Shown in pieces: positions 28,184 through 38,038 of a stretch of 64,000 bases of DNA. Every line of letters starts with the position of its first letter. Position 1 is the first letter of the stretch. The position numbers and the translations under genes are program-made. The notes under the pieces are model-generated. The model made no database searches. It worked only from the letters and a program-made list of their open reading frames with translations, and was not told where the DNA came from. Source of the stretch: Bacillus sp. AFS073361 (GTDB taxonomy: Bacteria > Bacillota > Bacilli > Bacillales > Cytobacillaceae); assembly GCF_002567005.1 (NCBI RefSeq), contig NZ_NUZU01000031.1, positions 4,523-68,522 of the forward strand, read 5' to 3'.

Positions 28184-28960
28184 TTATAAAAGTATCTCGT
28201 CTTTAACCTTTTCAGGAAACCACGATAGTTTATCCGATAGTTTCACCACTTCTCCGATTACAATCATGGCTGGATTGGTCATTCGTTTCTCTGTTACTAC
28301 TTCAACGATTGTCTCTAGTGTACCAACAACTGTTCGTTGGTTCCCTGTTGTCCCTTGTTCAATAACAGCAATCGGTGTAGACGAATCCTTCCCGCAGGCT
28401 AGTAATTGGTCACAGATAAATGGAAGATGCTTGACACCCATATAAATAGCCAAAGTATCAACGCCGTGGGCGAGATGTTCCCAGCGTATATTATTGGGTT
28501 GACCGTTCAAACAATGACCTGTAACCATAGCAAAGGATCGGCTCAAATCACGGTGAGTGACTGGTATTCCCGCATAAGCTGAAGCAGCAATGCCAGATGT
28601 GATCCCTGGAACCACTTCAAATTCGATTCCATTTTGCATTAATACTTCGGCTTCTTCACCACCGCGGCCAAAAATATACGGATCGCCTCCTTTTAAACGA
28701 ACGACCGTTTTGCAAGCCTTGGCTTTTTCTAGTAATATCTCATGGATGGAGTCCTGGGAAACACAATGGTTCCCGGGCTCCTTCCCGCAATAAATCAACT
28801 CAGGATCAGCCTTACCGTAACTTAGTAACACCGGGTTGACTAATCGATCATATAAAATAACATCAGCCTGCTCTAGGCATTTCATTGCTTTAATCGTGAT
28901 TAAATCAGGATCGCCAGGCCCGGCTCCAACAATATAAACTTTTCCCTTTTTATCGGTCAT
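28184..28960 (-). CDS. nasF: Uroporphyrinogen-III C-methyltransferase (NasF)
   Basis: SAM enzyme making precorrin-2, the precursor of the siroheme needed by the nitrite reductase of this operon. About 258 residues; YIVGAGPGDPDLITIKA at the N-terminus and VRLKGGDPYIFGRGGEE are diagnostic. ATG 28960 lies after AAGGAGG. Last gene of the nas operon; 25 bp after nirD. Confidence 0.93.
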   Translation of the reverse strand: MTDKKGKVYIVGAGPGDPDLITIKAMKCLEQADVILYDRLVNPVLLSYGKADPELIYCGKEPGNHCVSQDSIHEILLEKAKACKTVVRLKGGDPYIFGRGGEEAEVLMQNGIEFEVVPGITSGIAASAYAGIPVTHRDLSRSFAMVTGHCLNGQPNNIRWEHLAHGVDTLAIYMGVKHLPFICDQLLACGKDSSTPIAVIEQGTTGNQRTVVGTLETIVEVVTEKRMTNPAMIVIGEVVKLSDKLSWFPEKVKDEILL

Positions 28961-28985
28961 ATGAACCTGACCTCCTTTTTGTGAA

Positions 28986-29309
28986 TTATTCAATGAGGAG
29001 AAACACTTCTTCCCCAACTATTTTCGTTTGATAGGTTTTCACACAGCCGGAATCCGGCTCTTGTACTCTTCCATTATCCAAACATATTTTCCAATCATGC
29101 ATCGGACAGAATACAAATTCTCCGCTTACCAAGCCTTCGCTCAGAACCCCGCCTTTGTGCGGACAGCGATTTTCTACGGCACGAATGGTTCCGTTTAATA
29201 ATTTGAATACTGCCACTTCCTTTTCCCCGACAATAACAGTTTTCCCTAATCGTTCTGGCAGGTCCTTTACAGATCCGATTGACACCACTTCTACGTTTTT
29301 CTTAATCAT
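28986..29309 (-). CDS. nirD: Nitrite reductase small subunit NirD/NasE (Rieske)
   Basis: 107 residues. Rieske [2Fe-2S] ligands are complete: CPH (in NRCPHKGG) and CPMH. Partner of the NirB large subunit encoded 29 bp upstream. GGGGGAAATC precedes the ATG. Confidence 0.93.
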   Translation of the reverse strand: MIKKNVEVVSIGSVKDLPERLGKTVIVGEKEVAVFKLLNGTIRAVENRCPHKGGVLSEGLVSGEFVFCPMHDWKICLDNGRVQEPDSGCVKTYQTKIVGEEVFLLIE

Positions 29310-29338
29310 TGGATGATTTCCCCCTTTAGCTGTAAGTT

Positions 29339-31753
29339 TTAAGACATTACTACGCTCTCAAACAATTCTTTTCTTACTGTTTCATCCTCATTAATAGTTT
29401 TCCAAGGATCCTTAATTACCGATAAGGCATCTTCCATCCGTTTATTTAATTCTTGACGCTTTGTTTTATCATCTAGAACGGATCGTACATGTGTTAACCC
29501 AACACGTTCAATCCAAGCCGAAGTACGTTCCAAGTAATTAGCTGTTTCACGGTAATATTGAAGGTACGCACCAGTGATTTCCATGGCCTCTTCTGATGTT
29601 TTTACTTTATATAATAGGTCTCCCCCGCGTACGTGGGTCCCGCCATTTCCACCAACATATAGCTCCCAGCCGCCGTCAATTCCAATAAAACCAATATCTT
29701 TAAACCCAGACTCCGCACAGCTTCTCGGACAAGCGGAAACGGCCATTTTCACCTTATGCGGTGTTTGAAGTCCTTCAAATTTCTTTTCGAGGTCGATTCC
29801 AAGTCCCATGGAATCTTGGGTCCCAAAACGGCAGAACTGCTCTCCAACACAGGTTTTCACCGTACGCAGTGATTTCCCATAGGCGAACCCTGATGGCATA
29901 TCCAAATCTGACCACACTTTTGGTAAGTCTTCCTTTTTTACTCCAAGCAAGTCGATTCGCTGTCCGCCGGTTAGTTTTACTAACGGAATATCGTATTTTT
30001 CAACCACATCAGCAATTCGGCGCAGGTCTTGGGCGTTTGTTACACCGCCATACATTCGTGGTACAACTGAATAGGTTCCATCCTTTTGAATATTCGCATG
30101 CATCCGTTCATTAACAAACCGGGATTCTTTTTCATCCTGATAATTGATTGGATGGACCATCCCTAAGTAGTAATTCAGAGCCGGCCGGCATTTTGAGCAG
30201 CCTTCATCAGAACTCCAACCAAGGACATTCATGACTTCCTTGATATGGGTCAACCCTTTTATTTTAATTTCTTCCACCACTTCATCTCTAGATAAATCAG
30301 TACAGCTGCAAATCGCTTCTTTCTGGATAGAGCCGTCGAACTCCGAACCAAGTGTATGCTGTAATACTTCCGCGACAAGCGGTTTACATCCGCCGCAAGA
30401 CCGGGAAGCACTTGTACAAGCTTTAATTTCATCAACAGATGAACATCCTTGATTCTGAATCGCCTCAATAATCGCTCCTTTAGAAACACCATTACAGCCA
30501 CAAATTATTTCCTCGTTACTCATGGAAGCTACTAAACTACCTCCAAAATCATCATTTAGCGGTTGTAAAAGTGATACCTTCGTGGTTGAAGAAACATCCG
30601 CTTCCTTTTGAATCATCGAAAAGAGACGATTTCCATCACTGCTATCACCAAACAGCACGGCACCAACAATTTTATTGTCTTGGATCACAATCTTCTTATA
30701 AATCCTGTCATTACCATCAAAAACCTTGATGGCTTCCTTTCCTTCGCCTTCGATAAAGTCTCCAGCTGAAAACACTTCTACCCCAGAGACCTTCAACTGT
30801 GTGGATAAAACAGATCCATGATAACCTTTGGTTTCTAACCCGCAGATATGTTTTGCTAATACTCTTCCTTGATCATATAAAGGGGCGACTAGACCGTATA
30901 CTGTTCCGTTGTGCTCTGCACATTCCCCTACAGAATAAACATCAGGAATACTCGTTTGCATATAGTCGTTGACGACAATACCTCGATTGACAGCTAGTCC
31001 GCTTACCTTGGCTAATTCCGTATTTGGCTTGATGCCAACAGCCATGACAACTAAGTCAGCATCAACCGACGTTCCATCGCTAAACCTTAGACCTTCGACA
31101 CGTTCGTCACCAAAGATTTCTTGGGTTTGTTTTTCTAATAAAAATTTCATTCCCTGTTTTTCTAATTCAGTTTGCAGCAACTTCCCTGCTTGCGGATCTA
31201 ATTGGCGCTCCATCAAATATGGGGCGAGATGAATGACCGAAACATCCATACCTAGATTTAAAAGACCTCTTGCTGCTTCAAGCCCGAGTAAACCTCCGCC
31301 AATTACTGCAGCCTTTTTATACTTTTTCGAAGTTTCAAGCATGACATCTGTGTCCTTAATATCCCGAAAAGCTGTTACCCCTTCCTTTTCAGCTCCCGGA
31401 ATCGGTAAGATAAACGGAAGAGATCCCGACGCAATAATCAATTGATCATACGGCTCCATTCTCCCTAAGTCAGTAATAACGACTTTACGCTTCGAATCGA
31501 CCTTGATCACTGTTTCACTTGTGAATAATTGAATATTGTTTTCTCGGTACCAATCCCAATCATTAAGTGTTATATCTTCTACATTTGTATCTCCTTGTAA
31601 TACTTTTGAAAGTAAGATTCTATTGTAATTCGGATGAGGCTCGCTTCCGAAAATAGTGATCTCAAATGATTCGCTTGATAGTTTAATAATCTCCTCAATC
31701 GTTTTGACACCAGCCATGCCATTTCCAACAAGAACCAACTTTTTCTTTTCCAT
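29339..31753 (-). CDS. nirB: Assimilatory nitrite reductase large subunit NirB/NasD
   Basis: 804 residues. Reduces nitrite to ammonium with NAD(P)H. N-terminal FAD/NAD(P) pyridine-nucleotide oxidoreductase ([29 protein letters not shown]), two BFD-like [2Fe-2S] domains (CGCNG..CGGC and CSCTD..CSKC), and the sulfite/nitrite reductase domain with all four [4Fe-4S]/siroheme cysteines (CVGEQFC and CPRSC). Good GGGAGG site. A TnrA box lies 68 bp upstream of the start. Confidence 0.95.
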   Translation of the reverse strand: MEKKKLVLVGNGMAGVKTIEEIIKLSSESFEITIFGSEPHPNYNRILLSKVLQGDTNVEDITLNDWDWYRENNIQLFTSETVIKVDSKRKVVITDLGRMEPYDQLIIASGSLPFILPIPGAEKEGVTAFRDIKDTDVMLETSKKYKKAAVIGGGLLGLEAARGLLNLGMDVSVIHLAPYLMERQLDPQAGKLLQTELEKQGMKFLLEKQTQEIFGDERVEGLRFSDGTSVDADLVVMAVGIKPNTELAKVSGLAVNRGIVVNDYMQTSIPDVYSVGECAEHNGTVYGLVAPLYDQGRVLAKHICGLETKGYHGSVLSTQLKVSGVEVFSAGDFIEGEGKEAIKVFDGNDRIYKKIVIQDNKIVGAVLFGDSSDGNRLFSMIQKEADVSSTTKVSLLQPLNDDFGGSLVASMSNEEIICGCNGVSKGAIIEAIQNQGCSSVDEIKACTSASRSCGGCKPLVAEVLQHTLGSEFDGSIQKEAICSCTDLSRDEVVEEIKIKGLTHIKEVMNVLGWSSDEGCSKCRPALNYYLGMVHPINYQDEKESRFVNERMHANIQKDGTYSVVPRMYGGVTNAQDLRRIADVVEKYDIPLVKLTGGQRIDLLGVKKEDLPKVWSDLDMPSGFAYGKSLRTVKTCVGEQFCRFGTQDSMGLGIDLEKKFEGLQTPHKVKMAVSACPRSCAESGFKDIGFIGIDGGWELYVGGNGGTHVRGGDLLYKVKTSEEAMEITGAYLQYYRETANYLERTSAWIERVGLTHVRSVLDDKTKRQELNKRMEDALSVIKDPWKTINEDETVRKELFESVVMS

Positions 31754-31820
31754 GTTAGTTTTCCTCCCGTTTGTAAGTTTCCTAAACTATATCACAGACC
31801 ATTTTAAAATTAACTTATCA

Positions 31821-31837
31821 TGTAAGGTCTCCTAACA
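31821..31837 (-). promoter_or_regulatory. TnrA box between nasC and nirB
   Basis: TGTAAGGTCTCCTAACA is a perfect TGTNAN7TNACA palindrome in the 94-bp gap between nasC and nirB. It suggests a separate nitrogen-controlled promoter for nirB-nirD-nasF. Confidence 0.75.
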
Positions 31838-31847
31838 TAAAAATTTT

Positions 31848-34004
31848 TTAAGTAAGGAAATCAACTACTGGGCTCACCTTAACAGCACTGACTTTAAATC
31901 CAGGCATTTTGCATTCAGGGTCCAATTCTTTCGAAACAAGGAGATTGATATTTTGCGAGTCTGCCCAGTGAAAAGGTACAAATATGGTATCGTGACGGAT
32001 CGTTTCCGACCATTTGCTTCTAACCATAACACTTCCCCTTCGTGATTCAATTTTCACCAATGATTGGTCTTGGATCTGAAATTTTGCTGCGGTTGCCGGG
32101 TGGATTTCCATAAATGGTTCGATGTTTCTTGCCGCTAGCGCTGGACTTTTTCTTGTTTGCACACCTGTTAAGTAATGTGACATGACTCTTCCTGTTGTTA
32201 AATAGAGCGGAAACTCTTCACATAATTGTTCTTTCGGAATCTCTGCAATGTTCGGAACAACCACCATCGCCGCCTTTCCATCCGGGTGAGCAAAAGAGGT
32301 TTCAAACAACCGTTTCGTCCCAATATGGTTTGTTTCTAGGCAGGGCCATAATAGTCCGCCCTCTTTTCTTAAACGCTCATATGTTATTCCAAAATAATCC
32401 GCAGTCCCTCCACGGCTTGCCATTCTTAATTCAGTAAATATTTCTTCAGCAGAAGAAAAGGAAAAATACTCTTCTTTCCCAAGCACACGGGCAAGTTCGC
32501 AGATAATTTGCCAATCATGTTTCGCTTCGCCTGGACACGGCAAGCTTGCTTCCCGTAATGTTACCCGTCCCTCCACATTTGTCATCGTTCCTTCATCTTC
32601 CAGATAGGAAGAGGCCGGGAGTATGACATCTGCTAATCTAGCAGTTTCTGAAATGAACAGATCAACGGCTACAAAGAAGGTTAATTTTTTCATAGCCTCC
32701 TTGACGAAGTTGGCATTGGGATTGGAAACAATCGGGTTGGAACACATAAGAAACAAACCTTTAATTTCCCCTTCATGGATTTTCTCCATCATTTCATAGG
32801 CTGAAACTCCTTTACGGGGTAAATCATCTGGATCAATCCCCCAAATGCTGGCCACATAGTTTCGATGTTCATCATTCTCAATTGACCGATATCCAGGAAG
32901 CTGGTCGGCTTTTTGTCCATGTTCCCTTGCCCCCTGTCCATTTCCCTGTCCCGTAATCGCCCCATAGCCACAATTCGGTTTACCGATTTTCCCTGTGGAA
33001 ACCAGAATGTTCAGGAAATTACGAACAGTTTTTGACCCGTTCGTATGCTGCTCCACCCCTCTTGCTGTAAAAATCATTCCCGATTCTTCACTGCCAAACC
33101 TAACGGCCGCTTTGCGAATAAGGTGGATGGGTACCCCGGTAATCTCTTCAATTTCCTTCATACTGAGGGATAATACATACTTTCTAACCTCTTCAAACCC
33201 GTTCACACGTTCTTGAATAAACTTTTCATCCACATAATTTTCCTCAATCATCACTTTCAATAGCCCATTTGCTAATACGGCATCCGTACCTGGTCTAGGT
33301 TTTAAATGCAAGTCTGCTAGTTTCGTCGTGGCAGTTTCACGCGGGTCAATAGCGATGATATAGGCGCCATTTTCTTTTGCTCTTTCAAAATTGGGCATAA
33401 TCGTCGGCTGACATTCAGCAATATTCGTCCCTGCTAAAATGATACAACGAGTGTATGGAATTTCTGCCAAGCTATTCGTGAAGCCTCGGTCCAACCCAAA
33501 GGTTTGGTTCGCAGCCGAAGCAGCCGCAGACATACATAGTCGGCCATTATAATCGATGTATTTTGTTTTTAAGGCCACGCGGGCAAATTTCCCTAATAAA
33601 TAAGCCTCTTCATTTGTGATTGACGCACTGCCATACACCGCTAAGGCATTTTGACCAGATTCCTCCTGAATCTTCATAAAGTTTTCTTTAATATGATTCA
33701 GAGCTTCCTTCCAGGACACTCGGACAAATTCTCCATTGATTTTTACCAATGGGTATTTTAAACGCTCTTTATGGAAAGCGTGTTGATGGGCGTTCATACC
33801 CTTTACACATAAACGCCCCTCCGATGTTGGATTGTCTTTTCCGATGGTTATATATTTTTTTCTCGACACAATCGATTGTTCAATCAATTGCATTTTACAT
33901 TGCATACTACAGTAAGGACATTGAGAGTCGTATCTTTTTTCTGATTTCACTTCTTGTTCCTTTGTACGAAAATACTTTAATAGCGCTTCTGTCAAGCTGA
34001 TCAC
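31848..34004 (-). CDS. nasC: Assimilatory nitrate reductase catalytic subunit NasC
   Basis: 718 residues, molybdopterin enzyme reducing nitrate to nitrite in the cytoplasm. N-terminal [4Fe-4S] motif CPYCSMQC..C(VKG), then molybdopterin oxidoreductase domains (GRLCMSAAASAANQTFGLDRG, PRPGTDAVL) and a molydopterin-dinucleotide-binding C-terminal domain (YLTTGRVMSHYLTGVQTRKSP). The GTG at 34004 is very close to AAAAGGG; a TTG at 33995 has better spacing, so the true start may be three codons later. 6 bp after nasB. Confidence 0.94.
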   Translation of the reverse strand: MISLTEALLKYFRTKEQEVKSEKRYDSQCPYCSMQCKMQLIEQSIVSRKKYITIGKDNPTSEGRLCVKGMNAHQHAFHKERLKYPLVKINGEFVRVSWKEALNHIKENFMKIQEESGQNALAVYGSASITNEEAYLLGKFARVALKTKYIDYNGRLCMSAAASAANQTFGLDRGFTNSLAEIPYTRCIILAGTNIAECQPTIMPNFERAKENGAYIIAIDPRETATTKLADLHLKPRPGTDAVLANGLLKVMIEENYVDEKFIQERVNGFEEVRKYVLSLSMKEIEEITGVPIHLIRKAAVRFGSEESGMIFTARGVEQHTNGSKTVRNFLNILVSTGKIGKPNCGYGAITGQGNGQGAREHGQKADQLPGYRSIENDEHRNYVASIWGIDPDDLPRKGVSAYEMMEKIHEGEIKGLFLMCSNPIVSNPNANFVKEAMKKLTFFVAVDLFISETARLADVILPASSYLEDEGTMTNVEGRVTLREASLPCPGEAKHDWQIICELARVLGKEEYFSFSSAEEIFTELRMASRGGTADYFGITYERLRKEGGLLWPCLETNHIGTKRLFETSFAHPDGKAAMVVVPNIAEIPKEQLCEEFPLYLTTGRVMSHYLTGVQTRKSPALAARNIEPFMEIHPATAAKFQIQDQSLVKIESRRGSVMVRSKWSETIRHDTIFVPFHWADSQNINLLVSKELDPECKMPGFKVSAVKVSPVVDFLT

Positions 34005-34010
34005 CCTTTT

Positions 34011-36395
34011 CTATTGTTGGTTGTTGATTTCTATTCCAGACACTTGTTTTCCACTGAACCTTTTGCGGAACATTGTATCCTTCTCTAACCGAAGTAATAA
34101 TTGCTGACGAAGTTCAAAATCAAAAATCACTTCTCTCACATGCACTAAACCGACTCTTTCGATCCATTGCCACGTCCGTTCGAGGAAATTGGCTGTCTCA
34201 CGATAGTATTGAATAAAAGCACAAATGATTTCGATTACATCCTGATTCTTCGTTCCAAGGGACAATAACTTACCTGCACGTACATTTCTCCCGCTGCTGC
34301 CACCGACATATATTTCCCAGCCAAGTCCAGTTCCAATTACACCGATATCTTTTGTCGTTGAACCGGCACCGTTATGCAAACAAGCAGATACGCCTAACGT
34401 TACTCGATAGGGAGTTATGAGAAATTCTAATCTTTTTTCGAGACTGACAGCCAGCTCCATTGATGAATGTTTGTCACAATGGCAAATATGTTCTCCGATA
34501 CTCGTTTTCACATTTTGAACCATATTTCCGTAAGTAGAACTTACTTGCATATCCAAATCTGCCAACAAAGCAGACAAATCTTTTTTCTTCACGCCCATCA
34601 AATGAATTCTTTGTTCACTAGTGACAGCGATATTTGTAATGCCAAACTTCTCGGCGACCGTGGCAATCATTCTCAATTGTTCTGCGGAAGTTTTTCCACC
34701 GTACATCTGAGGGATGACAGTGTACGTCCCATCCTTCTGAATAATGGCCATCCTTTGTTCGGAAATATATAGGTTTTCTTGCTTCCTCTCATATTCCGGA
34801 TAGATCATGCCTAAATAATAGGCTAAAGCAGGCCGACAGGCAGAACATCCTTCCTTATTCTCCCAACCAAGGACTTCCATCACCTCCTGTACCGTTGTCA
34901 ATCCTTGCCATTGCATCTCATGCACCACTTCATCTTCCGTGAGTGTTGTACAGGAGCACATTGATTTTTGTTCAATGCCCTCATCGAATTCATCGCTATG
35001 AATGTAGTTGAGTAAATCGGCTACTAATGGTTTACAGCCCCCGCATGCCCCCGAGGCTTTTGTACATTTTTTCACTTGGTCGACTGTCGTTAATCCGTTT
35101 TTTTGAACCGCTTCTATAATTGTCCCTTTCGCTACCCCATTACAATTGCAAATCATTTCACTATGGGCCATAGAAGCGGCCGAATTCCCATCCCTATTTA
35201 ATGCTTGAAAAAGTGTAACTTTCTCCAAATCTGATACATCTTGTCTTTTCATAATCATGTCTAGCAATCTTGTTCGGTCACTCGTGTCTCCAAATAAGAC
35301 AGCGCCAACCATTCGGGATTTTTCAAAAACCATTTTCTTATATACGCCATCTAACTCATCGAAGATCACAATCGACTGCAATCTGTCGTCACATGAAAAC
35401 TGTCCAACCGAAAACACATCTACTCCTGATATTTTTAATTGTGTCGAAAGAACAGTTCCATCGTATCCCTTTCCTCTAAGTCCGCAAATTCGTTTTGCCA
35501 ACACCTTGCCTTGATCGTAAAGAGGCTTTACCAACCCATAGACCATTCCCCGGTGTTCCACACATTCACCGACAGCATAAATATTGGGGATATTTGTTTC
35601 CATATAATCATTGACAAGGATGGCTCGATTCGTCGCTATTCCACTTTCTTTAGCTAGTTGGATATTGGGTCTCACCCCTGCAGCCATCACAACCAAATCA
35701 GCAGCTGCTTCGGTACCATCTTTAAAGGAAACTCTTTCTACGCGATTGCTTCCGCAAATTTCCTTTGTTTCTTTTTCAAAAAGGAAACGCAAGCCTTGCT
35801 TTTCCAGTTCTGTTTGCAACAGTTTCGCAGCTGTTTCATCCAATTGTCTTTCCATAAGATGCGGCCCATTATGGACAACGGTTACCTCCATACCAAGATT
35901 AAGGAGACCTTTAGCAGCTTCCAAACCTAAGACACCCCCTCCGATGACCATCGCTTTATGATAGTGTTTCGCTGTTTCCATCATTTTCTGACAATCTTCT
36001 ATAGTTCGAAACGTAACTACTCCTTCTATATCTTTACCTGGTACAGGGAGAAGAAATGGCATGGAACCTGTTGCGATGATAAGTCGATTATAGGGGTGCC
36101 TTCGACCTTTATCCGTTAGCAACTCTTGTTTTTCTGTATCTATTTTTAGGACCGTTTCACCAGTAAACAGTTCTATGTTCTGTTCGTTATACCAATTTCG
36201 ATCATTGATGGTAATATCATCAAACGTCGTACTCCCCTGCAATACAGCTGATAATTGGATTCGATTATAGTTTAGGTGCGGTTCCGCTCCGAAAATTGTA
36301 ATCTCATAAAGATCAGGTGCATCTCGTAAAATTTCCTCCATACATCGCACACCCGCCATTCCATTTCCTATCAATACGAGTTTTTGCTTATCCAT
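34011..36395 (-). CDS. nasB: Nitrate reductase electron-transfer subunit NasB (NirB paralogue)
   Basis: 794 residues with the NirB layout: FAD/NAD(P) domain (VLIGNGMAGVRC, AMVIGGGVLGLEAAKGL), two BFD-like [2Fe-2S] domains (CNCNG..CGGC, CSCTT..CSAC), and a C-terminal sulfite-reductase-like domain. In the last domain two of the four cofactor cysteines are lost: KTSIGEHIC in place of KTCVGEQFC, and ACLHNGAGS in place of ACPRSCAES. It therefore cannot hold siroheme/[4Fe-4S] normally and best fits the electron-transfer partner of NasC, as in B. subtilis. First gene of the minus-strand nas operon. Confidence 0.9.
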   Translation of the reverse strand: MDKQKLVLIGNGMAGVRCMEEILRDAPDLYEITIFGAEPHLNYNRIQLSAVLQGSTTFDDITINDRNWYNEQNIELFTGETVLKIDTEKQELLTDKGRRHPYNRLIIATGSMPFLLPVPGKDIEGVVTFRTIEDCQKMMETAKHYHKAMVIGGGVLGLEAAKGLLNLGMEVTVVHNGPHLMERQLDETAAKLLQTELEKQGLRFLFEKETKEICGSNRVERVSFKDGTEAAADLVVMAAGVRPNIQLAKESGIATNRAILVNDYMETNIPNIYAVGECVEHRGMVYGLVKPLYDQGKVLAKRICGLRGKGYDGTVLSTQLKISGVDVFSVGQFSCDDRLQSIVIFDELDGVYKKMVFEKSRMVGAVLFGDTSDRTRLLDMIMKRQDVSDLEKVTLFQALNRDGNSAASMAHSEMICNCNGVAKGTIIEAVQKNGLTTVDQVKKCTKASGACGGCKPLVADLLNYIHSDEFDEGIEQKSMCSCTTLTEDEVVHEMQWQGLTTVQEVMEVLGWENKEGCSACRPALAYYLGMIYPEYERKQENLYISEQRMAIIQKDGTYTVIPQMYGGKTSAEQLRMIATVAEKFGITNIAVTSEQRIHLMGVKKKDLSALLADLDMQVSSTYGNMVQNVKTSIGEHICHCDKHSSMELAVSLEKRLEFLITPYRVTLGVSACLHNGAGSTTKDIGVIGTGLGWEIYVGGSSGRNVRAGKLLSLGTKNQDVIEIICAFIQYYRETANFLERTWQWIERVGLVHVREVIFDFELRQQLLLRLEKDTMFRKRFSGKQVSGIEINNQQ

Positions 36396-36485
36396 TCTAA
36401 ATACCCCCGCTAGTTAATTATGTTGATTATGGCAACCGTAAATATCACCTATTATTCCATAAAACTTATGAAAAGGAATTTGTTG

Positions 36486-36502
36486 TGTAACATTTCCTGA
36501 CA
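36486..36502. promoter_or_regulatory. TnrA box (nasB side)
   Basis: TGTAACATTTCCTGACA matches TGTNAN7TNACA fully, in the divergent nasB-nasA region 91 bp from the nasB start. TnrA activates nitrate assimilation under nitrogen limitation in Bacillus. Confidence 0.85.
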
Positions 36503-36514
36503 CAATAAGTTCTA

Positions 36515-36531
36515 TGTTAGAGCATCTTACA
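36515..36531. promoter_or_regulatory. TnrA box (nasA side)
   Basis: TGTTAGAGCATCTTACA, a second full match, centred 29 bp from the first. A possible nasA -10 (TATTGT, 36562-36567) lies about 42 bp beyond its centre, the usual arrangement for TnrA-activated promoters. Confidence 0.83.
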
Positions 36532-36620
36532 TGAAAAGTGACATCACCCTTCTCCATAGGCTATTGTTGAACAAAGCAAGAGAAACACAAATACTTAAGC
36601 TGTTTAAGGAGGAAAATGAA

Positions 36621-36704
36621 ATGAAAAACAACATCAGTTTAGCTTCATTTTTGGTTTTACTAATTAGGGTTATGTTTTCAAAAGATAGTTGTTTTGAATG
36701 GTAA
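36621..36704 (+). CDS. Putative 27-residue leader peptide upstream of nasA
   Basis: ATG at 36621 lies 8 nt after a perfect AAGGAGG (36606-36612) and opens 27 codons (MKNNISLASFLVLLIRVMF...), ending TAA at 36704. The peptide is hydrophobic with a basic start. It would be in the nasA 5' leader, 75 bp before nasA. It may be a regulatory upstream peptide, a small membrane protein, or chance; the strong ribosome site is the main support. Confidence 0.45.
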   Translation: MKNNISLASFLVLLIRVMFSKDSCFEW

Positions 36705-36779
36705 TAAAGATTAAATTACTGGTTTTGTAAATTGTTTTGATTCATAGGAAAAACGTTTTCTAGAAAGGGGTACAATCTA

Positions 36780-37985
36780 ATGAAGTTATCAGATTTAAAG
36801 AAAAGCGGTCATGCACCGTCGTTAGCAGCTTCATTTTTATATTTTGATGTTAGTTTTATGATTTGGGTTATTTTAGGGGCGCTGGGGGTTTATATTACAA
36901 AAGATTTTGGGCTGACCCCCTCACAAAAGGGTTTTATTGTTGCACTTCCGATCTTAAGCGGATCGTTTTTTCGACTCATCCTTGGCGTCTTAACAGATCG
37001 AATCGGACCACGGAAAACGGCAATCAGCGGAATGCTCGTGACCATCATTCCGCTGGTATGGGGTTGGTTATTTGGTCAAACCTTAACTGAACTTTATGTG
37101 ATTGGGATTCTTCTTGGAGTGGCAGGAGCCAGTTTTGCTGCAGCCATCCCGATGGCAAGCAGATGGTACCCGCCGCATTTACAAGGGCTGGCAATGGGAA
37201 TTGCCGGGGCCGGGAACAGCGGAACACTGTTTGCTACCTTATTTGGACCGCGACTTGCGGAACGAATGGGCTGGCACAATGTCTTAGGATTAGCACTTAT
37301 ACCTTTATTAACTGTATTTCTCTTGTATATCATTTTGGCAAAAGATGCACCATCCCAACCAGCACCAAAACCTATGGTTGAATATTTGAAGGTATTCAAA
37401 CAAAAAGATACTTGGTATTTTTGTTTGCTTTACAGTGTCACCTTCGGAGGTTTTGTAGGTTTATCCAGTTTCTTAAGCATCTTTTTTGTGGATCAATATC
37501 ATTTATCGAAAGTAACGGCAGGAGATTTTGTCACACTTTGTGTGGCAGCAGGGAGCTTTTTCCGTCCAGTCGGCGGTTTTATTGCTGATAAAATCGGCGG
37601 TGTCCGTCTTCTTACTTTCCTATTTATCGGGGTTGCACTAAGCATGTTTGGAGTGAGCCAGCTTCCCCCTCTTGCTGTTGTGACCACTTTATTGTTTATC
37701 GGAATGCTCTGCTTGGGAATGGGAAATGGAGCAGTCTTTCAATTAGTTCCGCAGCGCTTTCAAGAAGAAATCGGAATGATCACTGGAATCGTGGGAGCAG
37801 CCGGCGGGGTTGGCGGATTTTTTGTTCCCAATATTTTAGGAACTCTTAAAGAAGTAACTGGTACTTATGGAACTGGCTTTATGGTTTATACAGGGATTGG
37901 GGTTGCCGCATTAATAGTGTTATTTATTGCACAGGTGTCATGGCGAAAAACCTGGGCAACAAAGGAAGTATCACTAAAAAATTAA
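36780..37985 (+). CDS. nasA: Nitrate/nitrite transporter NasA (MFS, NarK family)
   Basis: 401 residues, 12 membrane segments. Nitrate/nitrite porter motifs: [16 protein letters not shown], the glycine-rich [13 protein letters not shown] and [13 protein letters not shown] signatures. Imports nitrate for NasBC. Divergent from nasB across a region with two TnrA boxes. GAAAGGGG lies before the ATG. Confidence 0.94.
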   Translation: MKLSDLKKSGHAPSLAASFLYFDVSFMIWVILGALGVYITKDFGLTPSQKGFIVALPILSGSFFRLILGVLTDRIGPRKTAISGMLVTIIPLVWGWLFGQTLTELYVIGILLGVAGASFAAAIPMASRWYPPHLQGLAMGIAGAGNSGTLFATLFGPRLAERMGWHNVLGLALIPLLTVFLLYIILAKDAPSQPAPKPMVEYLKVFKQKDTWYFCLLYSVTFGGFVGLSSFLSIFFVDQYHLSKVTAGDFVTLCVAAGSFFRPVGGFIADKIGGVRLLTFLFIGVALSMFGVSQLPPLAVVTTLLFIGMLCLGMGNGAVFQLVPQRFQEEIGMITGIVGAAGGVGGFFVPNILGTLKEVTGTYGTGFMVYTGIGVAALIVLFIAQVSWRKTWATKEVSLKN

Positions 37986-37990
37986 CACAA

Positions 37991-38027
37991 AACGCATTTG
38001 CCATATATGGTGGCAAATGCGTTTTTT
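37991..38027. terminator. Terminator of nasA
   Basis: 13-bp perfect stem AACGCATTTGCCA / TGGCAAATGCGTT with a T run. Confidence 0.92.
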
Positions 38028-38038
38028 ATTACTCAAAT

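Noticed and set aside
28107..28445. 112-codon plus-strand frame over the nasF 3' end
   Set aside because: Antisense shadow of nasF; no ribosome site.
34011..36395. Annotation as a second nitrite reductase
   Set aside because: Two of four siroheme/[4Fe-4S] cysteines are missing and the gene is paired with nasC, so an electron-transfer subunit is more likely.
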